Assembly: GCA_002401155.1 (NCBI GenBank)
Contig: NVSG01000001.1
Coordinates: 707,707 to 771,706, forward strand
Direction of reading: 5' to 3'
From: Hyphomicrobiales bacterium
GTDB taxonomy: Bacteria; Pseudomonadota; Alphaproteobacteria; Rhizobiales; Rhizobiaceae
DNA: 64,000 nucleotides
Below the pieces are notes generated by a model. That model saw nothing but the letters and a program-made list of their open reading frames with translations, had not been told where the DNA came from and searched no databases. The position numbers were made by a program, and so were the translations under genes. The number at the start of each line of letters is the position of its first letter. The first letter of the stretch is position 1. Shown piece by piece: positions 18,941 to 27,931 of this stretch.

Positions 18941-19372
18941 CTAAGCCCCAATCACGTGACGCACGACATAAACGCTCAGCGCAGTCGTTGCCATAAAAGT
19001 AATTGTTGCAACGATCGAGCGAGGCGAAAGCCGCGCCATCCCGCAAACACCGTGCCCGGATGTACAACCGGCACCATAGGTAACACCAATGCCAACAATG
19101 ACACCACCGACCAAAAGCATCGGCGTAGAGATTGGAACATCGACAGTCGGAAATTCACCGGTGACCGCAAGCATCACCAGCGGAGCTGTGATCATCCCAG
19201 CAAGAACAGTTGCTCGCCAGTGCCAGTCAGAAAAAGATGAGGGAGAAAAAAAGCCTACCAGAATACCGGTGGCCCCCATGATGCGGCCAAAGACCCACAT
19301 CAAAAGCACGGACGAAAGCCCGATCAACGCCCCGCCGCCGAGCGATTGAACGGGCGTAAAAACTGTTTCCAT
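18941..19372 (-). CDS. YeeE/YedE-type transporter half, N-terminal part (PmpA-like)
   Basis: The 143-residue membrane protein has four to five helices and the Cys motif [19 protein letters not shown], matching the sulfur-compound path residues of TsuA/YeeE. It belongs with the adjacent half-protein; together they should move thiosulfate or another sulfane-sulfur compound across the inner membrane. I chose ATG at 19372 with TAAGG upstream; a TTG at 19381 would overlap the preceding stop. Confidence 0.92.
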   Translation of the reverse strand: METVFTPVQSLGGGALIGLSSVLLMWVFGRIMGATGILVGFFSPSSFSDWHWRATVLAGMITAPLVMLAVTGEFPTVDVPISTPMLLVGGVIVGIGVTYGAGCTSGHGVCGMARLSPRSIVATITFMATTALSVYVVRHVIGA

Positions 19373-19377
19373 TAATA

Positions 19378-19587
19378 TCAAACCTTACAAGTACGAAGTC
19401 CGAGAATTCGGTAAATCGGGCAGAATTTAATGGCAGCAGTAGCAACAAGAATAACACCGACCGCTATCGCGCCATATTTATACATATCATTTTCAAAAAT
19501 CGGCATATCAGCAGCAAACGGTGCCGCAATCAGCGCACCACCCACAACCAGCCTGAGTACCCGATCTAGTGTTCCAACATTAGCCAT
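19378..19587 (-). CDS. DUF2892 (YgaP-like) small membrane protein
   Basis: The 69-residue protein has the DUF2892 pattern MANVGTLDRVLRLVVGGALI, two membrane helices and a C-terminal KFCPIYRILGLRTC. This domain is also the membrane part of the rhodanese YgaP. ATG at 19587 follows AAAAGGAG; the longer open frame upstream has no such site. It is the first gene of the sulfur operon. Confidence 0.92.
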   Translation of the reverse strand: MANVGTLDRVLRLVVGGALIAAPFAADMPIFENDMYKYGAIAVGVILVATAAIKFCPIYRILGLRTCKV

Positions 19588-19743
19588 CGTTTCAACTCCT
19601 TTTAAAATTCGATGTCTAAACTTAGGATTTGAAAACGAAATGTTCAGTGACATTATCACCAAACGGGCATTTTCTTGCATCACACTCCAAAATTCCGGAG
19701 TTGACTGGGGAAAACCACCAAGTTTAACAAATATTTCAATGGC

Positions 19744-20409
19744 TTAATTGCTAGTTTCCGCAAGTGTATGGATTTTCGATTTTTCCAACAATTCAATGGT
19801 ACCGCGCGATTGCGCCACCCATCCACGCCGCTGGAATTCCTGAAGTTGCCGCGAAACAACTTCGCGCGCCGTGCCAAGCTCTGCTGCCATTTGCTGATGA
19901 GTAGACTTTATCACACCCGTTTTTGCACCAAGCTCCAGCAGTTTCTGGGCCAGCCGGATATCCATGCGCTGAAACGCAATCTCTTCGATTACAAAAAACA
20001 AATCGGTAATACGCTTGGAATATGCCGAAAAAACAAAACGTCGAAAAGTCTCCGATTGAGATATCAAATCGTCAAAAACCTGACGCGGTATCGCAACGGC
20101 TTCAACATCGGTTTCAGCAATCCCTTCCGCAGAATAATCCTCATAGGCCAACAGGCATGCGGTGGTCAGCACGCAGCTTTCGCCCGCATGAACCCGGTAA
20201 AGAACAATCTCGCGCCCGCTTTCAGAAAGCTGCTGCACACGCACCGTTCCATCAAGCAGCAGAAGAAGATTTTCCGGTGCCTTGCCGGGCCCAAATATGA
20301 TTGTATTTTTGGGAACGGAGATGACACTGCTACGCTGGACAAGCAAATCTCTGATCGGCGCTTCAAGTTGTGAAAGCCCCTTAAAGCGTTCTATCCAGTC
20401 TGTAGGCAT
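19744..20409 (-). CDS. Crp/Fnr family transcriptional regulator with two cysteines
   Basis: The 221-residue regulator has an N-terminal cyclic-nucleotide-fold sensor (IIFGPGKAPENLLLLLDG, then REIVLYRVHAGESC) and a C-terminal winged helix (THQQMAAELGTAREVVSRQL). It has exactly two cysteines, Cys79 and Cys85, in ESCVLTTACLL. It lacks the N-terminal cysteine cluster of oxygen-sensing FNR. ATG at 20409 follows AAAAGGATG. It lies 156 bp upstream of the sulfur operon on the same strand, so it is the likely local regulator in place of BigR. Sensing of persulfide through the cysteine pair is an inference. Confidence 0.9.
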   Translation of the reverse strand: MPTDWIERFKGLSQLEAPIRDLLVQRSSVISVPKNTIIFGPGKAPENLLLLLDGTVRVQQLSESGREIVLYRVHAGESCVLTTACLLAYEDYSAEGIAETDVEAVAIPRQVFDDLISQSETFRRFVFSAYSKRITDLFFVIEEIAFQRMDIRLAQKLLELGAKTGVIKSTHQQMAAELGTAREVVSRQLQEFQRRGWVAQSRGTIELLEKSKIHTLAETSN

Positions 20410-20742
20410 GTGGGTGCATCCTTTTATCAATAAGCCATTGGGTTTAACGCCGAAGGTAAGAATACTCACTAAAAAGCGCAAGGACAGGTTTTGGGAATTA
20501 TTGTTGCTGAGAAGAAATAATGATGACACCAACCTGCCAGCTCATGGCAAGCGCTCCATCATGGCCAACAATCTGGACAGTCCCTTTTAGGCCACTCCAT
20601 CCATGTTACGAGCCATTCATACGATAATCACCGGATAAATCAGGCAAAGTTAAAACCCTACAAGTTCTGCAAATTCCATCGCGGCATTGCGCTTATGCAT
20701 CCACAACCAACTCCAAAATTAGCAGGATTTATCAAAATAATG
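20410..20742. other. Intergenic region without a supported gene
   Basis: This is the upstream region of the Crp/Fnr gene and, further on, the downstream region of the PCu(A)C gene. Open frames here are short and overlap real genes. I see no FNR-type TTGAT-N4-ATCAA site and no convincing RNA gene. Confidence 0.6.
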
Positions 20743-20765
20743 GCCGGCAGCCAAAGGCCGCCGGC
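20743..20765 (-). terminator. Probable terminator of the copper chaperone operon
   Basis: On the minus strand a 10-bp stem with one G-U pair, GCCGGCGGCC/GGCTGCCGGC, with loop TTT, is followed by CATTATTTTGAT. It lies about 60 nt after the stop of the PCu(A)C gene. The T-run is interrupted, so the call is moderate. Confidence 0.65.
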
Positions 20766-20823
20766 TCTGTCGTAGTTGAATTGTAGCAACAAAACGTCGT
20801 TAGTTAGACCTTACTCAAAATGC

Positions 20824-21282
20824 CTAATGAGCCATCGGTTTTTTGACGTCGAATTCAATTTCAACTTCGCCGGAATTTTTAAACATCAATTTCACCATGT
20901 GTTTATCACCTATTTTCATTTGCTCTTTAAGCTTCATGAACATGATGTGCAGACCGCCCGACTTAAGCGTAACTTCCCCGCCCGCAGGAATTTCCAGCCC
21001 ATCGGGAAGGCGGCGCATTTTCATAATGTCACCATCCATTTTCATTTCATGGACTTCGACTTTTTTTGCAAAAGAAACAGAACCACCGATCAGCCAATCG
21101 GATGTTGGTCCTGTATTTTTAATCGTCATATAGCCTCCGGAAACCGGTGCCCTAGGCGGGGTAGGACGAATAGAAGTGTGTTGGATTATCAGGTCGCCAA
21201 GTCTGGTTTCCTGAGAAAAAACACCGCTGACAAAGGTCAAAGCGATAACGATAGCAAGGCTGGTAATTTGAATAAGTTTCAT
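20824..21282 (-). CDS. Periplasmic copper chaperone PCu(A)C
   Basis: The 152-residue protein has a signal peptide (about residues 1-23) and the PCu(A)C domain that binds Cu(I) with His and Met and delivers it to cytochrome oxidase. The binding residues lie in VEVHEMKMDGDIMKMRRLP and GGLHIMFMKL, following the H-(M)-x10-M-x21-H-x-M plan. It is followed by a small secreted protein gene upstream on the same strand (104 bp), a common pairing. Confidence 0.94.
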   Translation of the reverse strand: MKLIQITSLAIVIALTFVSGVFSQETRLGDLIIQHTSIRPTPPRAPVSGGYMTIKNTGPTSDWLIGGSVSFAKKVEVHEMKMDGDIMKMRRLPDGLEIPAGGEVTLKSGGLHIMFMKLKEQMKIGDKHMVKLMFKNSGEVEIEFDVKKPMAH

Positions 21283-21385
21283 GATTTTTCCTTAAATGAA
21301 CAGACAACCGACATCTCCTAGACATCCAGCGCAGTTCAAAAACATTTAAATTGATTTAGGACAAATTTGTCCCCTCAGGCATTCG

Positions 21386-21769
21386 TTAGATACGAACAGT
21401 CGGAGGTCCACGCGGCGGTGCAGCAGGCGGAAACCCGGCACAGGCCTTGTGCATTTTAACAGGAACAACAAACGCCACCGAAACCGGCAAGCCATCAGGT
21501 TCGAGATCATTCGATGGCATCGGCAAAACAATAGAACCCGCAACACGGCAAAATTCGCAAGGACGATCAACGCCCCCATCCCCATCGCCGCCAGAAAGGC
21601 AAAACGCCAAACCGCTCCCATCCGGCAGCACATAGGCCACCAGTTCGACCGATGGCATATCATTTTGTGAAGCAACGGCTACCGGCCGATGGGCAAAAGA
21701 AAGCAACACCAAAGACACCGCACAAACCGTGCATAAAATCTGTCTCCAAGTGATCGTCAATGTTTTCAT
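21386..21769 (-). CDS. Small secreted protein, DUF2946-like
   Basis: The 127-residue product starts MKTLTITWRQILCTVCAVSL with a signal peptide or anchor, has a PCEFCRVAG cysteine pair and ends with a Pro-rich PPAAPPRGPPTVRI. DUF2946-type proteins with this layout are found next to copper genes. ATG at 21769 is preceded by TAGG; the longer frame has no good site. Likely role in copper handling with the PCu(A)C protein; assignment to DUF2946 is by pattern only. Confidence 0.65.
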   Translation of the reverse strand: MKTLTITWRQILCTVCAVSLVLLSFAHRPVAVASQNDMPSVELVAYVLPDGSGLAFCLSGGDGDGGVDRPCEFCRVAGSIVLPMPSNDLEPDGLPVSVAFVVPVKMHKACAGFPPAAPPRGPPTVRI

Positions 21770-21847
21770 CAAACCTACGAGATAATTGTTCCGTGGGTTA
21801 CACCTATACCTCTTTCCCCGTAACAACAATGTGTCATTCGAACGCAA

Positions 21848-22255
21848 GGCCCCGCTGCACGACCACTAAAATCACGGCATAGATAATTGTTGGAAAAAAG
21901 TAACAGGACGAGGCCTTGCAGGCACAAGCAAGATTGTACAAATCAGGCACATATGCCACGCAAATCCGACCCTATTCTTATCGAAGATTAGCTCTTTGAA
22001 TTAACCATCTATTTACCATGATAAGGTTATTGAGTGAATGAGAGATTATTTTCTCCCAACATTTTATGACGCAATGTTGTTGTCGCGGCCACGTCGCATG
22101 TTTTTCCAATTATAAAATATTCACTAGAAAATCAATTTCGATGATTTGTCATAATGACAATGATTCTGGCTGGGAAATTGTGGTTCAATTATTGTTGTAT
22201 GCACTTTCATGTCTGATTTTCTGGAGCACTAATTCTGTTTAGGTTCTGAAAACTG
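21848..22255. other. Intergenic region upstream of the chemoreceptor gene
   Basis: No gene is supported in these 408 bp. It is AT-rich towards the receptor start. A near match to a CtrA site, TTAACCATCTATTTA at 22001-22015 (TTAA-N7-TTTA), lies 240 bp before the receptor start. The divergent copper gene could also have its promoter here. Confidence 0.55.
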
Positions 22256-24769
22256 ATGAAAACATTTTCTGATATTTCTCTTTCTATAAAACTACCCATG
22301 GTAATTGTGGCGGTGGCTCTAATCTCTAATGTCTGTGTTGGCGTGGGAAGTTATATCTATTCTTCAAATTCGGTGACACACCAAAATGAAGAACGACTAA
22401 CAATGATCGTTGAAGCCAGACGCCAGCAATTGCAGCAATATTTTTCTGCCATCGGGCATGATTTGGATACGATTTCATCTAACCCAAACACCTCAAAAGC
22501 AATTGCGAAATTTGCGCAGGCATGGAAAAGCATTTCTGACGACCCAACAAAAGAACTGCAAACAAAATACATCACGGAAAATCCGTTTCCCCTTGGCGAA
22601 AAGCACAAGATGGATGTCGCAGAAACCGGGCCGTTGCTCTACAATATCACCCACAAAAACTTTCATCCATGGTTTAAAAAACACCTGGAAAACAATGGTT
22701 ATTATGATATTTTTCTTTTTGATACCAAAGGAAATTTGACTTATTCGGTTTTCAAAGAACTTGATTATGCAACCAATTTCTCTGCCGACAATGGTGGAGA
22801 ATGGGCAAAAACAGACCTCGGCGAAGCTTTCCGCGCCGCCATGGCAAAGCCTGCCGGCGAAAAAAGCTTTTTTGATTTCAAGCCTTATGGCCCTTCCCAT
22901 GACGCGCCCGCAAGTTTTGTTTCCACTGCCGTTGCTAATAAAAGAGGCAAGATCATTGGCGTGCTAGCATACCAAATGCCCGTAGATAATATCAGCGCCA
23001 TCACAGATGACACAACCGGAATGGGAGAAACAGGCGAAACCCTTTTGCTTGGCCCGGACTATCTCATGCGGACCAATTCCAGTCGTACAAATGAAGCAGA
23101 TATTCTGGTTGGCAAAATGAAGAACGCCGTTATTGAATCCGCACTTTCCGGCAAAGCCGCATCTGGAAACCATGACAGCAGATTTGGCAATCATGCCCGC
23201 ATTGCTGCCACCCCCATTGACGTATTTGGCACCCATTGGGCTGTAGCAGTCTCACAAGACCATTCCGAACTCGATGCTCCGGTAGTAGCTTTGCGCAACG
23301 CAGTGCTCCTCATCTCAGGGGCAGTTCTAGCCTTCATGACACTCATGGGCTTCTTCATAGGCCGTTCAATCAGCACACCGATTGCACGCCTTGCAAAGAC
23401 CATGGGCGCATTAGCCAATAATGATTTCGACGTTAAAATCAGCTATACCAAACGCGGTGACGAAATTGGTTCCATGGCTCGCACGGTGGAAGTATTCCGT
23501 GAAAATGGCACAAAAGTTCAGGGTATGAACGAAGACAAAAAAACAAACGAAGAAGCCAGCGCAAAAATGATGCAGGATCTTGGCATCAGTTTTGGCCAGG
23601 TAGTCAATGCAGCTGTTGCTGGCGACTTCAGCGGGCGCGTAGCAACAGATTTTGCAGACGACGAACTCAATCAACTGGCATCTTCGGTAAACACACTCGT
23701 ATCAACTGTTGATACGGGCCTCACTCAAACTGGCGAAGTGCTCGCAGCACTGGCCAAGTCAGATCTCACCCAACGTGTGAACGGAGATTTCAAAGGCGCA
23801 TTTGCAAAACTGAAAGATGATACCAACCATGTTGCCGACAATTTCTCGGATATCATTGGCAATTTGCGTGAGACTTCAGCTTCGGTAAAATCAGCTTCCG
23901 GTGAAATTCAAAATGCTTCCGGAAATCTGTCAAAGCGGACAGAAACCCAGGCCGCATCAGTCGAAGAAACAGCAGCAGCAGTTGAACAAATCACAGCCAC
24001 TGTAAAAACCTCGACCGAGCGCGCAGAAGAAGCAGGAAACGTCGTTGCAAAAACCAAAATCAACGCGGAAAATTCCGGCAAAGTCGTGCGTGAAGCAGTG
24101 GAAGCCATGGACCGTATTGAAACCTCTTCCAGTGAGATATCCAACATCATTGGCGTGATTGACGAAATTTCATTCCAAACCAACCTTCTGGCGCTTAATG
24201 CAGGCGTCGAAGCAGCAAGAGCGGGTGATGCAGGTAGAGGGTTCGCAGTTGTTGCAACTGAAGTTCGCGAACTTGCCCAGCGCTCTGCCAATGCAGCAAA
24301 AGAAATCAAAGCATTGATCAATGCTTCAGCCGAAGAAGTGAAAACCGGCGTTAAACTGGTCAACGAAACCGGGACAGCCCTTGAGACCATTGTCGAGGAA
24401 GTTCAGGAAATCAACGAACACGTGACAGCAATCATTGATGCAGCAAGAGAACAATTCACCGGCCTGCAGGAAATCAACCAGTCGGTAAACACCATCGATG
24501 AAGGCACTCAGCAAAACGCTGCAATGGCAGAAGAGTCCACCGCAGCCAGTCATGCACTCGCAAGTGATGTCGCAAAAATAGATGACATGCTAAACCAGTT
24601 CAAAGTCAGCGGGACCTCAAAAAGAGCAAGCGCTCCCGCACCTCGCAAGGCCGCAGCTAGTGAGCCTGCCAAAGAAATCAAAAAAAGCACCCCACAATTG
24701 GTAAAAACCAAAGTCCCTGCCGTTCAGGGAAATCTGGCAGTTGCTGACGAAGAGTGGAGTGAATTCTAG
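22256..24769 (+). CDS. Methyl-accepting chemotaxis protein with periplasmic Cache-type sensor
   Basis: The 837-residue receptor has a first membrane helix (about 15-35), a periplasmic sensor of about 320 residues with Cache-like segments ([12 protein letters not shown] region, [34 protein letters not shown]), a second helix (about 350-370, [20 protein letters not shown]), HAMP-type segments and a C-terminal coiled signalling domain with the tip [20 protein letters not shown]. It ends in DEEWSEF, a W-x-x-F tail like the CheR/CheB tether NWETF. Two further HAMP-like stretches precede the signalling domain. The ligand is unknown. The neighbouring sulfur-type regulator is not proven to be linked. 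Confidence 0.94.
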   Translation: MKTFSDISLSIKLPMVIVAVALISNVCVGVGSYIYSSNSVTHQNEERLTMIVEARRQQLQQYFSAIGHDLDTISSNPNTSKAIAKFAQAWKSISDDPTKELQTKYITENPFPLGEKHKMDVAETGPLLYNITHKNFHPWFKKHLENNGYYDIFLFDTKGNLTYSVFKELDYATNFSADNGGEWAKTDLGEAFRAAMAKPAGEKSFFDFKPYGPSHDAPASFVSTAVANKRGKIIGVLAYQMPVDNISAITDDTTGMGETGETLLLGPDYLMRTNSSRTNEADILVGKMKNAVIESALSGKAASGNHDSRFGNHARIAATPIDVFGTHWAVAVSQDHSELDAPVVALRNAVLLISGAVLAFMTLMGFFIGRSISTPIARLAKTMGALANNDFDVKISYTKRGDEIGSMARTVEVFRENGTKVQGMNEDKKTNEEASAKMMQDLGISFGQVVNAAVAGDFSGRVATDFADDELNQLASSVNTLVSTVDTGLTQTGEVLAALAKSDLTQRVNGDFKGAFAKLKDDTNHVADNFSDIIGNLRETSASVKSASGEIQNASGNLSKRTETQAASVEETAAAVEQITATVKTSTERAEEAGNVVAKTKINAENSGKVVREAVEAMDRIETSSSEISNIIGVIDEISFQTNLLALNAGVEAARAGDAGRGFAVVATEVRELAQRSANAAKEIKALINASAEEVKTGVKLVNETGTALETIVEEVQEINEHVTAIIDAAREQFTGLQEINQSVNTIDEGTQQNAAMAEESTAASHALASDVAKIDDMLNQFKVSGTSKRASAPAPRKAAASEPAKEIKKSTPQLVKTKVPAVQGNLAVADEEWSEF

Positions 24770-24792
24770 GAATTGAACTAGGTCCTGTTCCC

Positions 24793-24837
24793 TATCACAG
24801 GCGGTTTGAAAGTTCCTCTTTCAAACCGCCTGTGATA
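24793..24837. terminator. 20-bp perfect inverted repeat after the chemoreceptor gene
   Basis: TATCACAGGCGGTTTGAAAG at 24793-24812 is followed by loop TTCCT and its exact reverse complement at 24818-24837. It begins 24 nt after the receptor stop. There is no T-run on either side, so it may stop transcription weakly, block read-through in both directions, or protect the 3' end of the mRNA. Confidence 0.75.
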
Positions 24838-24842
24838 TAGTT

Positions 24843-24857
24843 GCCCCTGATAGGGGC
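24843..24857 (+). promoter_or_regulatory. Hairpin covering the ribosome site of the sensor-regulator gene
   Basis: GCCCCTGATAGGGGC forms a 6-bp stem with a 3-nt loop and ends 3 nt before the ATG at 24861. The AGGGG arm is the only Shine-Dalgarno-like sequence for the downstream gene, so folding would hide it and keep translation low. Confidence 0.6.
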
Positions 24858-24860
24858 GCA

Positions 24861-26210
24861 ATGATGATTAAGCTTTGGCGACATGCTGGTATTATAGCAC
24901 TTTTGTTGATTTTGGCTTTAAATTTAGGCCCGGTTTCCGCCTCTGCGCAGATACAGCAAACAGAACCCAATACCAGTCAGAAAACTGCCCGAATTGGCGT
25001 GCTGGCTTTCAGAGGAGTTGATGCCAGTAGAACCCATTGGCAGCCCCTTGCAGACTACCTGACCCATTCCATATCCGATTGGAAATTTGAGCTAGTGCCG
25101 ATGAACCTCGTTTCAGCTCCCCGTCAAATTGAAGACAAACTGATAGATTTTGTCGTTACAAATCCTGGACATTTCGTTGACCTTGCAGAACGCTTTGGCC
25201 TGAGTGCTTTGGCCACGCGCGAGAAATTGGATGCCAATACCAATCGTCAGCTACAGGAGTTTGGAATTGCGATTGTCGTTCGCAATGACAGCGATATTCA
25301 TGCGATTGCGGATTTGAAAGGTCGCTCAATAGCCGCAGTTAGTCGCGATGCCTTTGGCGGCTTTCAGATCGCCTGGCATGAACTGGAAGCGCAGGGCATA
25401 GACATTTTCACAGACATGAGTTCAGTGCGCTATATGGGGTTTCCCATGGATGCTTTGATGTCGGCAGTGCTAAATTCAAAGGTCGATGCAGGCATCATCC
25501 GAACAGGCTTGTTGGAAACATTGGTCAATGAAGGACGATTGAAACTGAGCGATATTCGGGTGCTTAACTCGAACCTCCACCTTGATTATCCACACAAAAT
25601 CAGCAGCCGACTTTATCCCGAATGGCCGTTCGCAGTGCTTCCCGGTATCCCAAAAAAATTACGGGAAAGCGTCCTACGCCATCTCCTCAACACGCAAGAT
25701 AGAACAATTTCCAAACGTCATGGCCTAACCGACATATGGTCGACGCCACTTTATTACGGCGACGTACAAAAATTGGTGCGGTCCTACAGAGACCGGTTGA
25801 CCAAGGAAAATTTTGCATGGAAAATTTCTACACCACAAATTGCTATGCTCAGCGGTCTTTTAATGCTGCTGACGTTTCTTGGCTGGAAAATGGGTTGGAT
25901 CAAAGGACGGCAATCCAAAGGTATATCTTCTGAACAATCAGGCACCATTCGTTCGAACGATCCGGAAGGCGAACTAATTCTTCAAAAATTTGAAACACTC
26001 ACCAGCCGGGAACGACAGGTTCTGCATCTGGTTTGTAACGGGCTTTCCACCAAAGGAATTGCCCATGAATTGGGCATAAGTCCAAAAACGGTAGAGTTCC
26101 ACCGAACCAATTTGCTCCAAAAAACAGAGGCAGGAACAACTGCCCATCTTGTTCAGTTAGCAACCCGCCTAAACTACGACCAAGGGTATCCCCTAGGTCA
26201 AACCAGCTAG
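24861..26210 (+). CDS. Membrane-bound one-component regulator: TtrS/PhnD-like periplasmic sensor joined to LuxR-type DNA-binding domain
   Basis: The 449-residue protein has an N-terminal helix or signal anchor (about 9-25), a periplasmic PhnD-like binding domain (about 42-315), one membrane helix (about 325-346) and a C-terminal LuxR/FixJ helix-turn-helix (about 378-437). The sensor start RIGVLAFRGVDASRTHWQPL closely follows the start of TtrS, the tetrathionate sensor kinase. The DNA-binding part (LTSRERQVLHLVCNGLSTKG, then AHELGISPKTVEFHR) is like TtrR/FixJ output domains. No histidine kinase, no receiver and no phospho-acceptor Asp are present between them, so the signal must cross the membrane directly, as in ToxR/CadC-type regulators. 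A DsrE-like gene follows. Ligand tetrathionate, thiosulfate or another sulfur oxyanion is inferred. Confidence 0.88.
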   Translation: MMIKLWRHAGIIALLLILALNLGPVSASAQIQQTEPNTSQKTARIGVLAFRGVDASRTHWQPLADYLTHSISDWKFELVPMNLVSAPRQIEDKLIDFVVTNPGHFVDLAERFGLSALATREKLDANTNRQLQEFGIAIVVRNDSDIHAIADLKGRSIAAVSRDAFGGFQIAWHELEAQGIDIFTDMSSVRYMGFPMDALMSAVLNSKVDAGIIRTGLLETLVNEGRLKLSDIRVLNSNLHLDYPHKISSRLYPEWPFAVLPGIPKKLRESVLRHLLNTQDRTISKRHGLTDIWSTPLYYGDVQKLVRSYRDRLTKENFAWKISTPQIAMLSGLLMLLTFLGWKMGWIKGRQSKGISSEQSGTIRSNDPEGELILQKFETLTSRERQVLHLVCNGLSTKGIAHELGISPKTVEFHRTNLLQKTEAGTTAHLVQLATRLNYDQGYPLGQTS

Positions 26211-26399
26211 AATTAGGACTTCTCCCCGGTTATTTGCATTTGTTTTTATGTGACCATTCTCATGTGGTGCGTCGAGGCCAATTGTCCAACGCAACCACAA
26301 GGGAGGAATGATGCGCTTTGCACGTCGCGGCACCACAACGAACCACACCGCACGTTCAATCACATTTCTAATCTACAATTAATCAACGGGAGAAATAAT

Positions 26400-26843
26400 A
26401 TGAACTATCTTGGAAAACTAGTGCTGGCGGTCTTCATGCTGGCGGCAATATGCGTACCAACCATGGCTGCTGATGGACAGCACAAGCTTGTTCTACAGAT
26501 AAGCGATAACAGCGCGCAAAAAATGAACACAGTAATGAATGTGGCCGTAAACGTTTCAAAACTTTATCAGGATCGCGGCGAAGAAATTGATATCAAAATC
26601 GTCGCATTTAACGCCGGACTGCACATGCTGCGCCCGGATACATCACCAGTATCCAAACGCATCTCAAACTTTGCTGCAAGCATGCCAAACGTAGCATTTC
26701 ATGCCTGTAATAATACGAGAACCGCCATGGCAAAAAAATCCGGCAAAGACGTGCCAATCTTTGAATTTGCTGAAGTTGTTCCTGCCGGCGTAGTTTCAAT
26801 CATTGAACTTCAAGAAAATGGCTACACCATCGTCCGGCCTTAG
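26400..26843 (+). CDS. Secreted DsrE-like protein
   Basis: The 147-residue protein has a signal peptide (MNYLGKLVLAVFMLAAICVP, cleaved after MAA) and a DsrE/DsrF-like fold: HKLVLQISDN, DIKIVAFNAGLHMLRPDTS and the Cys-containing VAFHACNNTRTAM. DsrE-type proteins carry sulfur on a conserved Cys; periplasmic relatives are found with sulfur-oxidation genes. ATG at 26400 follows GGGAGA; an in-frame ATG at 26250 would add an unlikely N-terminus. It lies 189 bp after the membrane regulator on the same strand and is its nearest possible target. Confidence 0.82.
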   Translation: MNYLGKLVLAVFMLAAICVPTMAADGQHKLVLQISDNSAQKMNTVMNVAVNVSKLYQDRGEEIDIKIVAFNAGLHMLRPDTSPVSKRISNFAASMPNVAFHACNNTRTAMAKKSGKDVPIFEFAEVVPAGVVSIIELQENGYTIVRP

Positions 26844-26910
26844 CTTTACGTCCCATTTAACAACGTCGTCCGAATGAAGTTTCGGGCGACAACATCTCAA
26901 AGGAAGGAAA

Positions 26911-26986
26911 TGGTGGGTCTGGAGGGATTCGAACCCCCAACCAAGCGGTTATGAGCCGCTGGCTCTAACCGTTGAGCTACAGACCC
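26911..26986 (-). tRNA. tRNA with CAU anticodon, probably tRNA-Ile2
   Basis: The 76-nt minus-strand sequence folds as a cloverleaf with acceptor GGGTCTG/CAGACCC, a D arm AGCTCAACGGTTAGAGC, anticodon loop CTCATAA with anticodon CAU, T arm GGGGGTTCGAATCCC and an encoded CCA. The GCTTGGTT variable region resembles tRNA-Ile with lysidine-modified CAU better than elongator Met. The start methionine tRNA is excluded by the standard acceptor pair. The isotype remains uncertain without a model search. Confidence 0.93.
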
Positions 26987-27148
26987 GGTTGGGTGTTCAA
27001 TTAGCCTTTTTGTTGCCCGCTCACAAGCCCTGAAAAGATGAAATGCCTGCGTTTATCTGCAAATCATGATACATCATTTTCAAATGGCCCCATTGCTTCC
27101 ATAATTGGGTGTCTATAGGTGGAAAAAGCAATTTGGAGACTACTTATT

Positions 27149-27922
27149 ATGATCTACTCGAACCGCTCACCTTATAATCTTCGTCGTTTTGCTGCAGCGC
27201 TTGTTTTGGGAGGATCATTATTGACCTCGCAAGCAGTTTTTGCGGCAAATAATAATGGCGAGGTGAAGGAACAAGTCGCAACCATTCACGTTACCGGAAC
27301 GGGAACCGTGGCCATCACACCGGATATCGCAATTATAAATGTAGGCGTTCTGCGTCAAGCCAGAACTGCCCGCGCGGCCCTTGATGCCAACAATACGGCG
27401 ATGGCCGGTGTCATCACCGCCATGAAGGCACAGGGCATTGCAGACAAGGATTTGCAAACCGCTAATTTCAACATCCAGCCGCGCTATCAATATTACAAAC
27501 GCAGCAGCACGGGCGAGCAAAAACCACCGAAAATCATCGGATATCAGGTTTCCAACCAACTGACCGTACGCATTCGCGATCTGAAAAAAGTCGGAGCGAT
27601 ACTCGATCAGGCAATCAGCCTTGGAATAAATAGCGGCGGCAATATTCAGTTCACCAATGATAATCCGCAAGAAGCTCTGACAGAGGCACGTAAAAAGGCG
27701 ATGAAGAATGCCATGGAAAAGGCAACAACCCTCACTGCCGCAGCAGGTGTCACCCTCGGGCGCATTCTCAGCATCAATGAGCAAAGCTCCATGCCCCGCC
27801 CTATGCCAATGGCTCGGGCGCGAATGATGGCTGATGCTTCTGTTGAATCTGCTGTTCCTGTTCAGGGCGGCGAGAATAGCTACCGGGTGACCGTGAATGC
27901 CAGTTGGGAAATCGGTCAATAA
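27149..27922 (+). CDS. SIMPL domain (DUF541) periplasmic protein
   Basis: The 257-residue protein has a signal peptide (ending about AVFA-A) and a SIMPL/DUF541 domain: TIHVTGTGTVAITPDIAIIN, NFNIQPRYQYY and IIGYQVSNQLTVRI, then ARKKAMKNAMEKATTLTAAA. Members are exported and have been linked to envelope stress and outer-membrane functions, without a fixed activity. ATG at 27149 has TTGGAG upstream; a GTG at 27119 is the alternative. It converges with the His/Gly-rich protein gene. Confidence 0.92.
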   Translation: MIYSNRSPYNLRRFAAALVLGGSLLTSQAVFAANNNGEVKEQVATIHVTGTGTVAITPDIAIINVGVLRQARTARAALDANNTAMAGVITAMKAQGIADKDLQTANFNIQPRYQYYKRSSTGEQKPPKIIGYQVSNQLTVRIRDLKKVGAILDQAISLGINSGGNIQFTNDNPQEALTEARKKAMKNAMEKATTLTAAAGVTLGRILSINEQSSMPRPMPMARARMMADASVESAVPVQGGENSYRVTVNASWEIGQ

Positions 27923-27931
27923 AAACCAAAA

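Noticed and set aside
20410..20742. Possible FNR box near the Crp/Fnr gene
   Set aside because: No TTGAT-N4-ATCAA pattern was found; single TTGAT or ATCAA halves are common.
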